Source: Gloeopeniophorella convolvens
Taxonomy: Eukaryota; Basidiomycota; Agaricomycetes; Russulales
Direction: 5' to 3'
NCBI GenBank assembly: GCA_022496205.1
Contig: WTXD01000088.1
Span: 23,376-87,375, forward strand
Length of the DNA stretch: 64,000 bases
Both the position numbers and the translations under genes were made by a program. The first letter of the stretch is position 1. The number at the start of each line of letters is the position of its first letter. The notes beneath the pieces were generated by a model that saw nothing but the letters and a program-made list of their open reading frames with translations, ran no database searches and was not told the DNA's origin. Shown one piece after another: positions 35,473 to 48,172 of the stretch.

Positions 35473-38400
35473 TTAAAAGGTAGTGTGGATAGAGTATGTA
35501 TCAACGACACAGAGTACGGTAATAACAGTGAGATATATTTGTATGCGCAAACGATAAGAACCAAGCCACGAAAGGGTACTATGGTACAATGTAATCGAAG
35601 GTAACAAGATATCGGCCCTAAAGTCCATCTGCGTAACATTTCGCCCAATCCGATCCGTGAACAAACCGATCGAAGTCCGGTTCCGTGACATGCGCCCCCA
35701 CCACCCAAGCAGTACTCGGGAAATACAAACCGGCCCTGTGCACCAACTGTGCACCTCTGGGACCCACATCAGAAGTTCACCACCAGGACCGCGAATCCAG
35801 CCAACGTCGCCATCGGTCCTGGACTGCCAGCCTCCGAAGCTGAGCGGATTTCCAGTCATGAGGCTTGCCTTGGACTGAGCGCAGGCCATGGGAAGGGGAT
35901 TGATGCTCTCATCGATGTCTGCGGTGGGTGAGGGGTGGAGTACTCGAGCGCGCGTGGAATCAGCAGCCGTCTCTCCAATGGACCGTATCTCCCAAAGCCG
36001 GACTGTCCTATCTTGCGAGCCAGATGCAATGGATCGACCATCTGGCGAGAACGCCACAGACCGGATCCAGCCTGTGTGCCCTTGAAATGGCCCTGCGACC
36101 GTTTCTCCTGTCCTGGAGTCCCAGACGCGAATTGTTCTGTCCCAGGATCCTGATGCGAGGTACTCGCCGCCAGGCGAGAACGCAACCGAGTTGACTCCGT
36201 CAGAATGGCCCTCGAATGGTCCCGCGACCAGTGACCCTGTCGTGGCATCCCAGACACGGATTGTCTTGTCCTTCGACCCTGACGCAACGCGTAGACCGTC
36301 GGGGGAGAATGCCACGGACCTAACCCAATCCGTGTGCCCAACAAATGGCCCCGCAACGACCGCCCCTGTCCTGGCATCCCATATGCGAACCGTTTCGTCG
36401 TCAGAGCCAGACACGATGTGCCGACCGTCCGGGGAAAACGCGACAGAGCGCACACTGTCGGTGTGCCCCTTCAATGGCCCCACGGCAAGCTGTCCGGACC
36501 CGGAGTCCCAAACGCGCACCGTCTTGTCCGCTGAGCCCGAGGCGATGTACTTGCCATCGGGGGAGAATGAAATTGAAAGGGCCGCACGTGCGTGCCCGGA
36601 CAACGGCCTCAACGCCGCCTCTTCTGTGTTGCGGTCCCAGACGCGAACCGTCCTGTCGGATGAGCCTGAGGCAATGAAACGTCCGTCTGGCGAAAACGCC
36701 ACGGAGTTGACCTCGCCGGTATGCCCTGCAATCGGCCCTGCATCCATCTCTCCAGACACAGAATCCCATATACGGATCGTCTTGTCCCTCGAACCCGAGG
36801 CAACGTACTTCCCGTCACACGAGAATGAGATGGAGTAGACGGGGCCCATGTGCCCATGATCTTGAAGACGCTCTGCCGCCGTCGTGCCGATCCGGAGGTC
36901 CCAGATGCGAACTGTGTGGTCGTAGGAGCCCGACACAATTTGTCGTCCATCCGGTGAAAACGCAACAGACTGGACTCGATCCGCATGGCCGTGGAATGGA
37001 CCGGCCACTGTCTCTCCAGTGCGGGAGTCCCAGATGCGAACGGTCCCGTCATATGAACCTGAGGCGATATGTCTGCCATCTGGCGAAAATGTAATGGTGG
37101 TAACGTGGAGGATGTGCCCCTTGAATGGCCCCACGAGTAGTGCTCCGGACATGGAGTCCCAAACGCGGATCGTGTAGTCATCTGAAGCAGAGGCAATGCA
37201 TCTGCCATCCGGTGAGAACGCCACTGAGCGGACCCAATCTGTATGCCCATGCAACGGTCCCGCAGTGACCTCTCCCGTTATGGAGTCCCACACGCGGACT
37301 GTATGATCATGCGATCCCGAGGCGATGCGAAGGCCGTCTGGTGAGAATGCAACGGAGCGGACCCAATCGGAATGCCCTTCGAATGGCCCTGCGACTGGTA
37401 CTCCGGAACCGGCGTCCCAAACACAGATTGTCTTGTCGAGCGAGCCAGAGGCGATGCGCCGTCCATCGGGGGAGAACGAAACCGACATGACCTGATCTGT
37501 GTGCCCAACCAACGGCCCCGTCACCGTCTCTCCCGTCTTGGGGTCCCAGACGCGAACGGTACGGTCATCCGAACCCGAGGCGATAAGAATACCATCTGAG
37601 GAGAAGGCGATAGAATTGACGTAGTTCGTGTGACCATCGAACGGCCCTGCGACGAGCTTTCCAGTGATGACATCCCACACGCGGACTGTCTTGTCCCTGG
37701 AACCTGACGCCACGCGCGTGCCGTCCGGCGAGAACGCAACAGACATACAGTAGCCGTCATGTGCTGGGATGACCATTTCGGTAGTTGGCCAGCTGGTCAC
37801 CCTCCCTCGCGTGAGAGAAAGCACATTGGGGAATTTGCTCGCGTATCGAGAGAGAATGAGAGAATTGGATGGTGTGAAGGGAAGGGCGGAAAGGTAGATG
37901 TGTGGCGCGCTGCGGGCGATTGGCTCTGCGAAGTAGCGTACAAACGCAGTTGCGTCGTCGAGCAGCAGCGCGAAGTCACCCAGCCCCGCCACTGCATTCT
38001 AATGCAATGCGAATCTTAGAAGGAATCCGTTAACAACGACAAAGCAATACTTACGTTATCTGCCACTCGGGAGAGCCATCTTCTCACGGTCAGTAGCGCT
38101 GGTGCAGCCGCCTGAGCATGGCCAGTGACGCTGAGGAACTCAAGCCAGGGTAAAAAGTTGACCTCGAGAAGTAGCCGGATCTTCTTGAAGAGCTCAGGAT
38201 CTACGTGAATAAGATCTAGGTGGTAATCCCAAAACCGACCACCATACAATAATGCGTATGGGATGTATTTGGAAATGCGATCATGAAGATCTGCGATGTC
38301 GCGGTTTGCTTTATGTGACGTTAGAAGCTTGCAGATATTGACCTTGAGATGGCGCTTCATTGATCCAAGGCAGCAATGTGCCAGCTGACGGTGCGCGTCC

Positions 38401-41400
38401 TCAATATCGACATAGAGCTCGCCGCTTCTTGCCTTATTCATGAGAAAATCTCGAAATGATGTATGGAATGGGACGACAGGGAACGAGCGATTAGCCGCCC
38501 CAACGTTGCTCAGGAGAGATCCTAGACCCCCGACAATGCTCAGTACGACACCCTCTTCGCTGTTGTCCTGAGCGTAAGTTCGTAACGAGGTGAGAGCGTC
38601 GATGGAATGAGGTTCGAATACGGCAAGGAGCTGGCCCATCACTGACTGATACCGCTTACGTACGCGGCCATCAGTGAGGTTGAAACGCGACGCGAGAACA
38701 GTGTGATAGAGGGTGTCCAATGGATCCATTCGTCCGGGCCCACTCCCAGTCATAGGATGCAGGAGATCACGTAGGCAGTCGTCCTCCGTGAGTCCGTCAG
38801 GAACGTTTTGGACGTACTTGCACGCAACAGCGGCCCACTGGAACGAACCCTCTGCCTTTCCCGCTAGCTTCCTCGCATCGCGGTCGCGACCGGGGAGTTG
38901 TTGCAGACAATAGGCCAGTATATCGTTGTCTGCATCTGCGGCCAGGGAGGAGTCGTCGATTCTCACGATCTGCGTTGACGACGTGCGGAGAAAAGCTGGC
39001 TCGATCTGCTTCTCAGGACGCGCGGTAATGAAGAAGCGGAAGTTTGAAGGGAGGCGGTGTAGGTGCTCGGCGAGGAACGTGTGTAAGCCTTGGTTGCCAG
39101 ATACATCTCCACTCTCGTCTAGCGCGTCGATGATGACAAGGATGGGGCCAGCGAGATGGAGATTCTTGAATGGCTCGAGCAACAAATGGTCGAAAAGAGT
39201 CCGGTAGTCCGTCGCGCCCAGCCGAAGCGACGTGTTGCTTTTGATTACATGTCCCAGCGCGGCTCTGAACGATGGATAATGGTCGCAAAGGTCGCGAACG
39301 AGCGTCGTGAGGAGGAAATGCGAGTTCCGTTCAGACGGACCACCTCGAACAAAAATGTAGGAGGTACAGAGGCGGCCCATATCGCTGAAACGACGGGCGG
39401 CCTCGTGGGCGATGGACGACTTGCCGGTGCCTGCTTGCCCGAAAAGCACGAGCGCCCGCTCGGAACCAGGGTTATTCACCCAGTCGGCGATATAATCTAA
39501 GAAGTCCTTCCGCGTCCCGAAGAGACAACCTTTGCTAGGATCGAACCGCGAACCCTGTCCGTATGGTATTTCTGCAATCTTCGCATCCAAGACTGGGTAA
39601 ATACATCAGTGACATGCAGAATGTTGGTATCGAAGCACATACCGACGTCGGCGATACCATTTGAAACCTCCTCCAGTTGGCTGAAAATTCCTTCGAGCCG
39701 ACCGGATATCTGCTGGACGCTGTCTCGGACTTGAAATACGGTGGCCTCCGTGTTGACAGCACCATGACGCAGAAACACCTCCTCGAGATCTTTGAGAGTG
39801 GACCGATAGATTTCGATTTGCTCATCGACGCCCTTCTTCAGATTCTCCCATAAGCGCTCACCTGCAGATCACGCTCGCATCAATAGGACACAGACCACAT
39901 AAATAGGACGCACGAAAACGCTCGTTCCTCGCGTATGTTTGAATAAAGTAGGCACAATCGCAGATATGCCGCATCATCGCCAGAAGTACCTGGGTCTGCT
40001 TCGAGTTCGGAATAGTGCTTTGTAGAAATTTTGCATTGTCTAGAAGGTCGAACGCGTCGTGAATGGCTTGGAGCAGCTTTCGCACGTTGTCGTCACGCTC
40101 AATTTGATCCAAGAAGGTCTGAGCGTAGGAAAGTTGGGATCATCGCGTATGAATTGACGAGGCCTTGGATCGTACCTTTGGGATGAACGACAGGATACTC
40201 CAAGCCATCTTCGCGTACGGATGAAGCTGGAAAGAGAATGTTGGTCCTGTGTCACAGAGTAAGGATACGAAGTAGGCACCTCTGAGACCTTGTCCAACAC
40301 GTCCACCACCCCACTGATCTTGTCGATCACGACTCCCCACGTTGTGCACAAGTCTCCCGCGCGGGACAGCTGATCTGGGGTCTGAATTGCGCTCCCCGCG
40401 ACTTTCTTCACGACCCCCGGAGCGGAGGTCATCCGGCTCGTCGTCTCGTCTGCACGATCCAGAGCCTCCTCGGCGAGAAGCGTCTGGGGAGAGATCTCCT
40501 CCAACGCCGGCGTGGATGTGCTGTCGCTGGAGGGAACGCCGCCCGTAGGCTGGCCAGCGACTGGGGATGTGCTAGGATGGGATGGGACCGGATCGGGACC
40601 GCCGAAGGTATCCGCCGGGGTCGACCGATTAAGCGTGTCCAAGACCGTAATCTCTACGCGGATGGTGATCGGTCGGTTTGACTTGACAAGGGCGTCTTTC
40701 TCAGGCCTCATGTCGAAAGCTACATTGGGGCGTTCAGATTCCCGGCGCAGGATCAGAATTCAGTGGAGCGGACACGCACGATGCAAGGAAGAGAGGCGAG
40801 TGAACTCGAATGGGACCTCGACCGTTCCCACGAGGTCGCTCCGTCCCTTCCGTTTCGCGAAAAGGCGAAGAACGAGACGCGATGAGCCGTCGATGATGCT
40901 GTAGCAATGGGACGTGAGTTTGGACATCGGGATAGGGGTGATGAAACCAGGTTACAAGTGTCCAATCATCTCATTCCACACCACCGATTGATTCCTGCTC
41001 CGGAGAGCTTGTGTCTCCTTCGTTGTGACTCCATCGCTTGCATTGAGAGAGAATCGCAGCGATTTGCCAAAGAGCTTCCGGAGTATGTCCATGGCTGACC
41101 TATGGGGAAGGCCGTCCACCCGAAGTACTGAAGGAGAAGGACGGTCAGTTTGGGACTGTGACGGGAGCTGAAGCTCACCCTTCAATGCGAACTGGGTGCC
41201 TTGCACCTCGGGTGTGACTTGGCCAACGCTGGCGTTATTATGCGAACATTTCAGTACCAAACAAGGTAGAATATAGACTGGACGTACCCTGAGGTCACAT
41301 CATTGGATCCAAGCTGCCCAGACCTAGTGAAGGATCTACTCAGACATGCCATTTGATCAGCGACGCGATCACTTACGAGACCGGCCCCTCCTGATGGCTT

Positions 41401-41408
41401 GTCACCAT
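35473..41408 (-). CDS. NLR4: type-B C2-NACHT-WD40 NLR with an altered C-terminus
   Basis: Exons on the minus strand (plus or minus 2 bp): 41377-41408 (ATG at 41408), 41288-41323, 40956-41228, 40780-40898, 40280-40719, 40176-40226, 39914-40118, 39643-39861, 38055-39592, 35473-37998. The C2 exons, helical region, NACHT (FGQAGTGKSS, ILVIIDALDES, FFITARPE) and 14 WD40 repeats are in frame. An 11-bp tandem duplication (35736-35757) shifts the frame right after WVPEVH. The normal last 30-odd residues are replaced by an unrelated tail of about 90 residues, and the stop moves to 35473. The enzyme core and propellers are complete, so a protein could still be made. It may be functional with a new tail or a pseudogene at an early stage. 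Confidence 0.83.
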
Positions 41409-42560
41409 ATCCTAATTCTCTGAACGTCACTCGACAGACGGTCGCAGAGCGTGCTGGAAGGGGGCTCAGGGAAACACTGAGAGGGAAGTCGTGGCAGAGA
41501 CAAATTCAACAAGCAGAGTCGACAAGAGCAGAGCACGAGGCAAGGGCTGATACGCGTGTGGGGCGGCGATAACACGCTTCGTATGTCCCATGTATGGGAC
41601 GAGGACAGGCCGGCGCTCGAGCAGTCTTGCCAATTGTAGCCATGGTGTATTTCTGGACGCGAAGCTGAGGGCGATTTGAAGAGTATTCATGTCTGTCTCG
41701 GGTTTGATTGGGTGCATCAGTGCTTACTATTATCAGTCAGGCGTGCTGTTGAGACTCGCCGCAAGCAGTGCCAACGGCGGAGCTCGAGCGTCGAGTTGAA
41801 CAGCGGGTCCATTGCCACTGACAGTTGCTGCCGGGAAGCTTGCTGGTGCCTGCAGCGCTTACGAAATGCCACGTGGCTTTCGGTCCGATCTGTCCTGATC
41901 TCGGCGTCGCTCCTCGGACCCTCTTTAATTTTGGTTTCTGAATCACCTTCGACACAGCGGCCCCGCGATGCTCACGCCGTTCGCAGTCCAGCGAACCACT
42001 CATCCATCACACTCGCAACCCCTGCGGCCGCCTGCTCTCCATAATTGCTAGCGACTGCATGCCCTACCAAGGCCCCCACAATCCTTCATACTGATGAGGC
42101 CTCTTGGCCCATACTTACACGCGCCGCCCGAGCGTTCCGCGAAGATCCAGGAGGATGACGTGCAATGGTCCCAGGACAACTCTCTTAAACCCGAGTTTAC
42201 ATCCACGTTCTCGCGATATCTGCGTGCTATTTGAGTAGAGGTGCGCCGCCTGCCGCTTGTCCCTGCACCAAACGGCTAATCTCTTTTATTCCGCTTTCCC
42301 AAGGCCATTGAAAACGGTTTGACGAACCACCTGTTGTCACGTGCGCAAACACCGAGAGTGCATACCTGCGCCTTTCAGGCAAGAAGCTGCAGGCTGCCAA
42401 CATGTACTCGTTGACCCTGCCGAAACTCCCCGCACGCACCCTACCTCCTAGTCATCTCAAGCAGACTTTGTAACGGAAGATAGTCGTTCCGTTTCGAGTG
42501 TGCCTCCCTGCGCGTGCGGCGCTGCCATCCCATGGTACCAGGTCGCCTTTCTTGCTCCTA
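41409..42560. repeat. NLR4 upstream region with CACGTG box (41870) and block X
   Basis: 41409-41740 is the type-B upstream block. The box at 41870-41875 reads GCCACGTGGC. About 42100-42560 is the third copy of block X, with the plus-strand segment matching 11150 and 19400. No gene is recognised. Confidence 0.4.
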
Positions 42561-42589
42561 TTCCCTCTGCGCGCTGCTGACAGTCTGCT

Positions 42590-43170
42590 ATCGGGCACAG
42601 AACCTTGGGGCAGCCCCTCTATCGAACTCTGACGTCCTTCATCTGCCGCGAGAGCCGAAGTCGAAGGCGCGCGTATGCACCGCGTAGCTCCTCAAAAAGG
42701 AGGGCGACGCAAGGCGACGCGGCGGCTGCATCCACCACACAACAACCCAGACCATTAGTTTTCCGCCTCGGAGGGGTCACGCGCAGGTATCGGTACGCCT
42801 CACGCTCGCGCACCCCGGCATCGCATTGCTAATGCATTCATGTAGGCGGTTCCGGTGTCTTTCGGCCGACGAACGCGTGTGCAGAAGGCGCGGGGGGTCT
42901 AGCGTCTCACCCGTGGCCTCGCGCTTTTTGGGCCCACCATAGTTGAAAAGCTGTAGGTCGTGGATCTGACGCTGTCTCGCACCAGTCTGGATCGTGGACA
43001 AGACACCCTTGGAAGACTACGGAGCGGACGGGATGGGGTGGAACAGGATGCAGATGGGGCCGCTTTGGCGATGCCAGTGGGGGCGTTGGGATTACGGGCG
43101 GTCGGGACGTTTATCGCGAGCAGTCCAGTGCGCCACGCGATCCTCGTGTATCGCGACAACGGTTCTTGGT
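42590..43170 (+). pseudogene. RPC9 pseudogene, copy f
   Basis: GAAPLSNSDVLHLPREPKS corresponds to the RPC9 N-terminus and is followed by a stop. The middle exon is degraded as in copies b and c. The tail PLEDYGADGMGWN is recognisable near 43007. Unlike the other copies, no NLR follows. The duplicated sequence ends near 43200 and single-copy sequence with the methionine aminopeptidase gene begins. Confidence 0.6.
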
Positions 43171-43309
43171 GGTGCGTGGTCATTTTCCTGCACAATCTCA
43201 GTACTCATCGCTCAATGTTCTATCCAGTTGTTCCTTCCCATGTTCGGCCCAGAATCCCAGTTGAGCATACTACTAAAGGAGCCTTATTCATATCATCATA
43301 TCTCTCCTT

Positions 43310-43594
43310 CCAAAATCCGTAATCAACTGGTTCTACAACAAGTCGCGCACCCTCTTCCATCGCTTCGTTGGTTCACCTTCTCCAAAATCGGACAAGAAAC
43401 GCCTTGCCGATCGTATCCGCAAGGCAAATGACTTTGAAGAACTCTGCGCCATCCGTATTCCCAGCAGTTTTGTCGTTCGTCCGGATCCTATGCTTTGTAT
43501 CACAACTTCCCATACTATAATACCTTCTGCAGCTCTCATAATAATCCCGCCCCTTTACATACTTGACATCACTGCTGGACTCCCATTAATCTCG
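43310..43594 (+). other. Open exon-like frame of unknown identity
   Basis: The plus-strand frame is open over about 90 codons and reads INWFYNKSRTLFHRFVGSP, then KKRLADRIRKANDFEELCAI. Its composition looks protein-coding, but there is no start codon, and it ends in a stop about 250 bp before the methionine aminopeptidase ATG. It could be the remnant of a neighbouring gene cut by the RPC9/NLR duplication. I do not recognise the family. Confidence 0.25.
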
Positions 43595-43842
43595 TAGACC
43601 GCGCTTGGTGCGCTACTTTGTAGCCAAGCTTTGCATTTTTCCAGTGACAAAGTGGGCGTCGACCCCGGGCCGGACGGCCGGTCGCGCTGACGATAGTGTT
43701 GCGGCGGCCGAGGAACGTGTCTGCTTACATATCCATCGCAGAACGACTGTCTTCCGGGATCGGATGAGGTCAGCAACGGAGACTACTACGTGTCTGCAGT
43801 CTACTCCCGAGGGTTTTCGTCTTGTAAACGGTCTTACTCCCC

Positions 43843-45681
43843 ATGAACGCAACGGAAGTTCTTTGTCAGAGCTCAGATTGCTCGAACGGTCACCCCCCGT
43901 CTCGCCTCGAATGTCCCACCTGTCACAAGTAAGCTTCGCTGTGCTTTCTACGGTGATTTGATTTTTGAGAGGATCTATAGGCTTGGGATCAAGGGTTCCT
44001 TCTTCTGCGGGCAAGAGTGTTTCAAGGCTGGATGTGAGTCCGTTATGGCCTTACACAGTGTTGAAGCTCACCGCTATGGGGTTTGAATGGGAAGGGGTCA
44101 GCGCAGCCAATAGATTCATGTGTTAGCTCTTACACGTCCTGGTCTACAGAAAACGCATAAAGTCATACACGAGATCGCTAAACCGCGCGATGATGCCTCT
44201 CTGAACGCGAGTACGTTATGATCTCACCCAAAAGATCAACTCTTGAGACCTCGAACAGACGGCACGTTCAACCCTTTCCCCAACTTTGGCTTCTCTGGCC
44301 CGTTGCGTCCCTCGTACCCTCTGTCACCCAAGAGAGTCCTACCGGATCATATACCTCGACCTGACTATGCGGAAGATGGTCAGCCCACCTTGCAATTGGG
44401 AGTTCGTGGAGCTATTCCCGACCATCGCGCACCTCTATAGGAATTCCTACGTCTGAGATCAGACGTGCGGGGCAACCGCCCCGCATCTTGAGCACGGAAG
44501 AGCAGGAAAAGATGAGGACTGTTTGCAAGGTAAACACACGATCGTTCTCCACAGGCACCGCACTACCTGTGGGGTCCTCATTGTTCTTGAAATGACCTGT
44601 ACATCATACAGCTGGCTCGGGAAGTCCTCGACATCGCTGCGTCTCATATTCGCCCAGGGATCACGACGGATGAGATAGATGCCGTCGTGCACCAGGCATG
44701 TATTGAGCGCAACGCGTATCCGTCGCCTTTGGGCTATCGACGCTTCCCCAAATCGGTTTGTACGTGAGTACCTTTCGCCTGCATTTCGGGAGTTGGATTC
44801 AGGTATCATCACAGCTCAATCAACGAGGTGATTTGCCACGGCATTCCCGACCGAAGAATACTCGAAGAAGGGGATATCATAAACATAGGTCAGTCCTGAC
44901 ATTCATCCAAGCGCCTTCTTTTTCATCTCACTGCTCCCTCAAGATGTAACCTTGTACTATGAAGGTAAGGCACCGCCCTTATCGTTAAGCCCTGAATAAC
45001 ACTGGAGATGTTAGGCTTCCACGGTGATCTGAACGAAACGTACCCAGTGGGGAAAATAGACGAAGAATCAGCGCGGCTCATTCGGACGGCGAGGAAGTGT
45101 CTTGACGAGTCGATCAAGATTTGCAAGCCGGGCACACTGATTCGAGACGTCGGAAAGGTCATGTGAGTCAGGAACTAAGGTCACTCGCTGGATACCGACA
45201 TCAGAAACCGCTAGTGAGCCCATAGCCCGGGCAAATGGATGCTCGTCCGTCCGGACGTACACCGGCCACGGGATCAACAATCTTTTCCACTGCAGCGCCC
45301 CTAATGTGCCGCATTATTCGAAGAACAAGGCCACTGGCACCATGAAGCCGGGCATGGTACGTGTTCGGTGCCTCAGAGAAATCTGGTAGCTCACGTTCCG
45401 TTAGTGCTTCACTATCGAACCGGTAGATTGAATTATTTGTTGCGAGCGAGGAAGTTTTCTGACTTTGCATCGTAGATGATCAATTTGGGAGGCAGCTGGG
45501 ATGCGGTTCATTGGCCTGATAACTGGACCGCGACGACCGTGGACGGGAAGCGAAGTGCCCAGTTTGAAGAAACACTCCTGTACGTGTGTCATTCCCCAGG
45601 AGTGCCAGCGCTGAAGTTGCTTTCAGGATCACGGAGACAGGCGTTGAGGTGCTGACCGCTGGGAAGCCACGGGATTTGTAG
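43843..45681 (+). CDS. Methionine aminopeptidase 1 (MetAP1), 13 exons
   Basis: The enzyme removes initiator methionine from nascent proteins at the ribosome. Exons: 43843-43928, 43981-44033, 44127-44210, 44259-44378, 44441-44529, 44612-44763, 44815-44888, 44944-44964, 45015-45162, 45215-45356, 45405-45422, 45476-45579, 45627-45681. They total 1146 nt, giving 381 residues, the usual MetAP1 length. The N-terminus has the Zn-finger characteristic of type 1 ([15 protein letters not shown], then FFCGQECFK). The linker [20 protein letters not shown] is typical. The pita-bread fold carries the metal ligands: D and D ([18 protein letters not shown]), H (YTGHGI), E (FTIEP) and E (ITETGVEV). Introns are 48-93 nt with GT..AG ends. 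No lesion is seen. It is a single-copy housekeeping gene inside the repeat array. Confidence 0.93.
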
Positions 45682-45689
45682 CAATATAG

Positions 45690-47110
45690 CCTGTTCGGAC
45701 GCTGAACGGCCTTTCTAACCTAATTCGGGCTGTACCAACACGATTCGAAGGGTTTCTGTAGTGCCGTAAACTTGAGGCTAGCCAAGAGGGCAGCCAGTCG
45801 TTGGCCAGTCGCGTGCCGGCGAGTGACGGTCGTTTCACTATGCAACCTATGGTTAGGGTTCCAGCCAAGTCATGTGTTCACATGGGATCGCCTTATCGTC
45901 GGGTGGCGCTGGCGCTGCAGAAGTTCGGTGCGAAAGAATGTCAACCATCATTGTATCGCCAACGCTCTGTCATATCATGGGCAATTGGACATGCCGCTTT
46001 GGTGGTGGAGCGCTACCGCCACTGCCTGAGCAACCCACCTACCTTTCATGACCTCGACCGAGCCATACCTCCTCATCGAACAATATGGATCCAAGTACGG
46101 CAAACCATTATATGTCATTACCGAACATACAGCGTGAGTCTGCGCGATGGGTGTTTCGCTGCGACGACATTTACAGGCGGCCAGCGCTTCTGGAGGCGAT
46201 CATGTAACCACGGTAGGTTGTCCGTTGTGTTGCGAGGATGGTGTGCACTCTAATGGACCATTTTCTGGAAGCGAGAGATCCGGTGTATGGACCTTGGCAA
46301 GACCGCCCTAGGTAACTGGAAAGCACAGCAGGGTGGCTGCACGCATATACAGGTGGGCTACCCATCTAGCTTCTCGGTGCTCGCTCGCACGTGTCTCAAG
46401 ACTGAGTGCGTTCTTCGTAGTTCTTCAACGACATCGGCGACCTCAAATACGTGCCTGGCTGGGTGACGAGATGACCTGGGCTGCTGACACTCTATCCCTC
46501 TCTGCTTTTGCTTCCGTGAAGGTGCACGAACTGCGGCATGGAGTTCTTTAAGCACTACCTCAGGCAAAGCCTTCTCATGGAGGCTCGCGGCGTGCCAGCA
46601 TATATCTTGGTCCTTGCCGCCCTTATCTGGTGGCCCGTTCTCGTCTGCGCGCCGCCGTGCAGTTGGCCCACTGCTGCCGCTGGCGCCGGCAGTTCTAGTC
46701 TCCGTCATTATCAGCTCCATTTTGTACCCATGCACGCAGTTGAGCCAAGCGCGCTACCTTTGACCGCTCCGTGCATACTGCCATGTCAATATATATTTCA
46801 ATGTCGGAGTAGATCGCTGGTTCTGTGCGGCAGCTCTGCGAGGACGAAGGGAACAGAGCGTTCTGCTTCGGTGACACGACCCAGACCTCAGAGTTCATGA
46901 GAAGGCCATGGTAGAGGTAGACGACGGGTTTCTCTGTGGAGGTGCCGGGAAGGGGGTGAGGCTCGTTCTTGAAACCAGGGATACGGTGAATGCCCAGGAG
47001 GTAGTAACCTCATGCAGTCGTTTTCGTGTTGGCGGTTTGGAGTGAGACAAACAGATCCCAGATCACGCCTTTCCCGAATGGGGAAGGGCCCGGGCCGCTT
47101 TATGGATCCC
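45690..47110. other. Single-copy stretch, possible gene remnant not identified
   Basis: The plus strand shows a coding-looking piece at about 46047-46132 (STEPYLLIEQYGSKYGKPLY, ending before a GTGAGT donor). Other pieces near 46250-46310 and 46430-46470 cannot be joined into one frame. I do not recognise the family. 46600-47110 shows nothing further. Confidence 0.25.
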
Positions 47111-47119
47111 CTCCCGATT

Positions 47120-48060
47120 ATCGCTCGAGTCCGACGCGCCCGTTGGCTTTTGATACTGTCTCGATGAACAAGTCTCCCTAACCAGCTCCAGCCACCCTCA
47201 CGCCTGCACCGGAACACCGTGCTCCGCATTGTCCTGCTCGCGCCACGGCGACAGCCCCAGTTTCTGCCAGGTCGAACATGTGAGGTCGTTGCGGTCCCTG
47301 CGAACGTGTGCTCCATCTCTTCAACTCGTGCTCTCGTTTCTCGAGGATCTGAATATTTTCATGCGTAGGCGAGCAGCTCCTGCCCGCCTCGCAGCTGGTC
47401 CCCAGCCTTCTTACCTCGACCCGGTCCCCCCCGTCTCACAACCGCTGCTCCAACTTCCTTGTTCCACAGCAGCTGGGTGCCCTTCCACACGGATACGGGC
47501 GACGCGGGCGACGTCATCCACTACCGCTCGGTCATATCGCTCCGTGGCCGAACTCGACTGCCTTTCACACGACACTCGCGAATGGGAGGAACGTGGTCGG
47601 TTCGTCGGTTGCCAATCATGTGCGTCTGTTGTGTCCAATGCTCCCTGGCGCGTCCATTCATCCGGCCCTCACTTCTGGCAGTATGTCCCGAACTTGTCCT
47701 TGCCTGCGTTCCGTCTCGCACTGCAATTTGATTAATTGGCGCCGTCGGGTCAGTCGAGCCCAGCAACGGTGTCTCGGAGGTCTTGCGACGGTGGCGGTCC
47801 GACTTCCACTGCGCCGACATGCCCCCACCTCCCGCAACCGTCCATCGCGTCGATCTCTGCCTTCCACAACTCATCCGAGTTCGCCCAAAGGCTGCCTCGA
47901 GTCAGTTCTTCTTTGACAACTTGAAGCTGCTCCTTAGCGGCGCCCCGCCCCGCCACAGGACATGGCCCATCTCCCCAAGACGATGAAGGTTTCTCATATA
48001 CGAACAGCATCTCACAGACCCGATCGACTCATTTTATGAAGAGTAGACGGGACGATTGAG
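47120..48060 (+). repeat. Block X', second copy
   Basis: This is related along its length to 32580-33560. The segment corresponding to the candidate start reads ACG instead of ATG (near 47500), followed by DTGDAGDVIHYRSVISLRG. Small indels separate the two copies. No product is recognised. Confidence 0.4.
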
Positions 48061-48172
48061 GAGGAGAACGCTGAGGACCCGGTGACGAGCGCAGAGGGTT
48101 GAAGCCTGCGACTTCAGGCGACTTCGGTTGCCAATCCCTCTTTGGTCTGTTCCCCTTTTCGGTTACTATCTC

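Noticed and set aside
43200..47120. MetAP1 region as another pseudogene because no long frame is visible
   Set aside because: Joining 13 GT..AG exons gives a complete 381-residue frame with all catalytic ligands.
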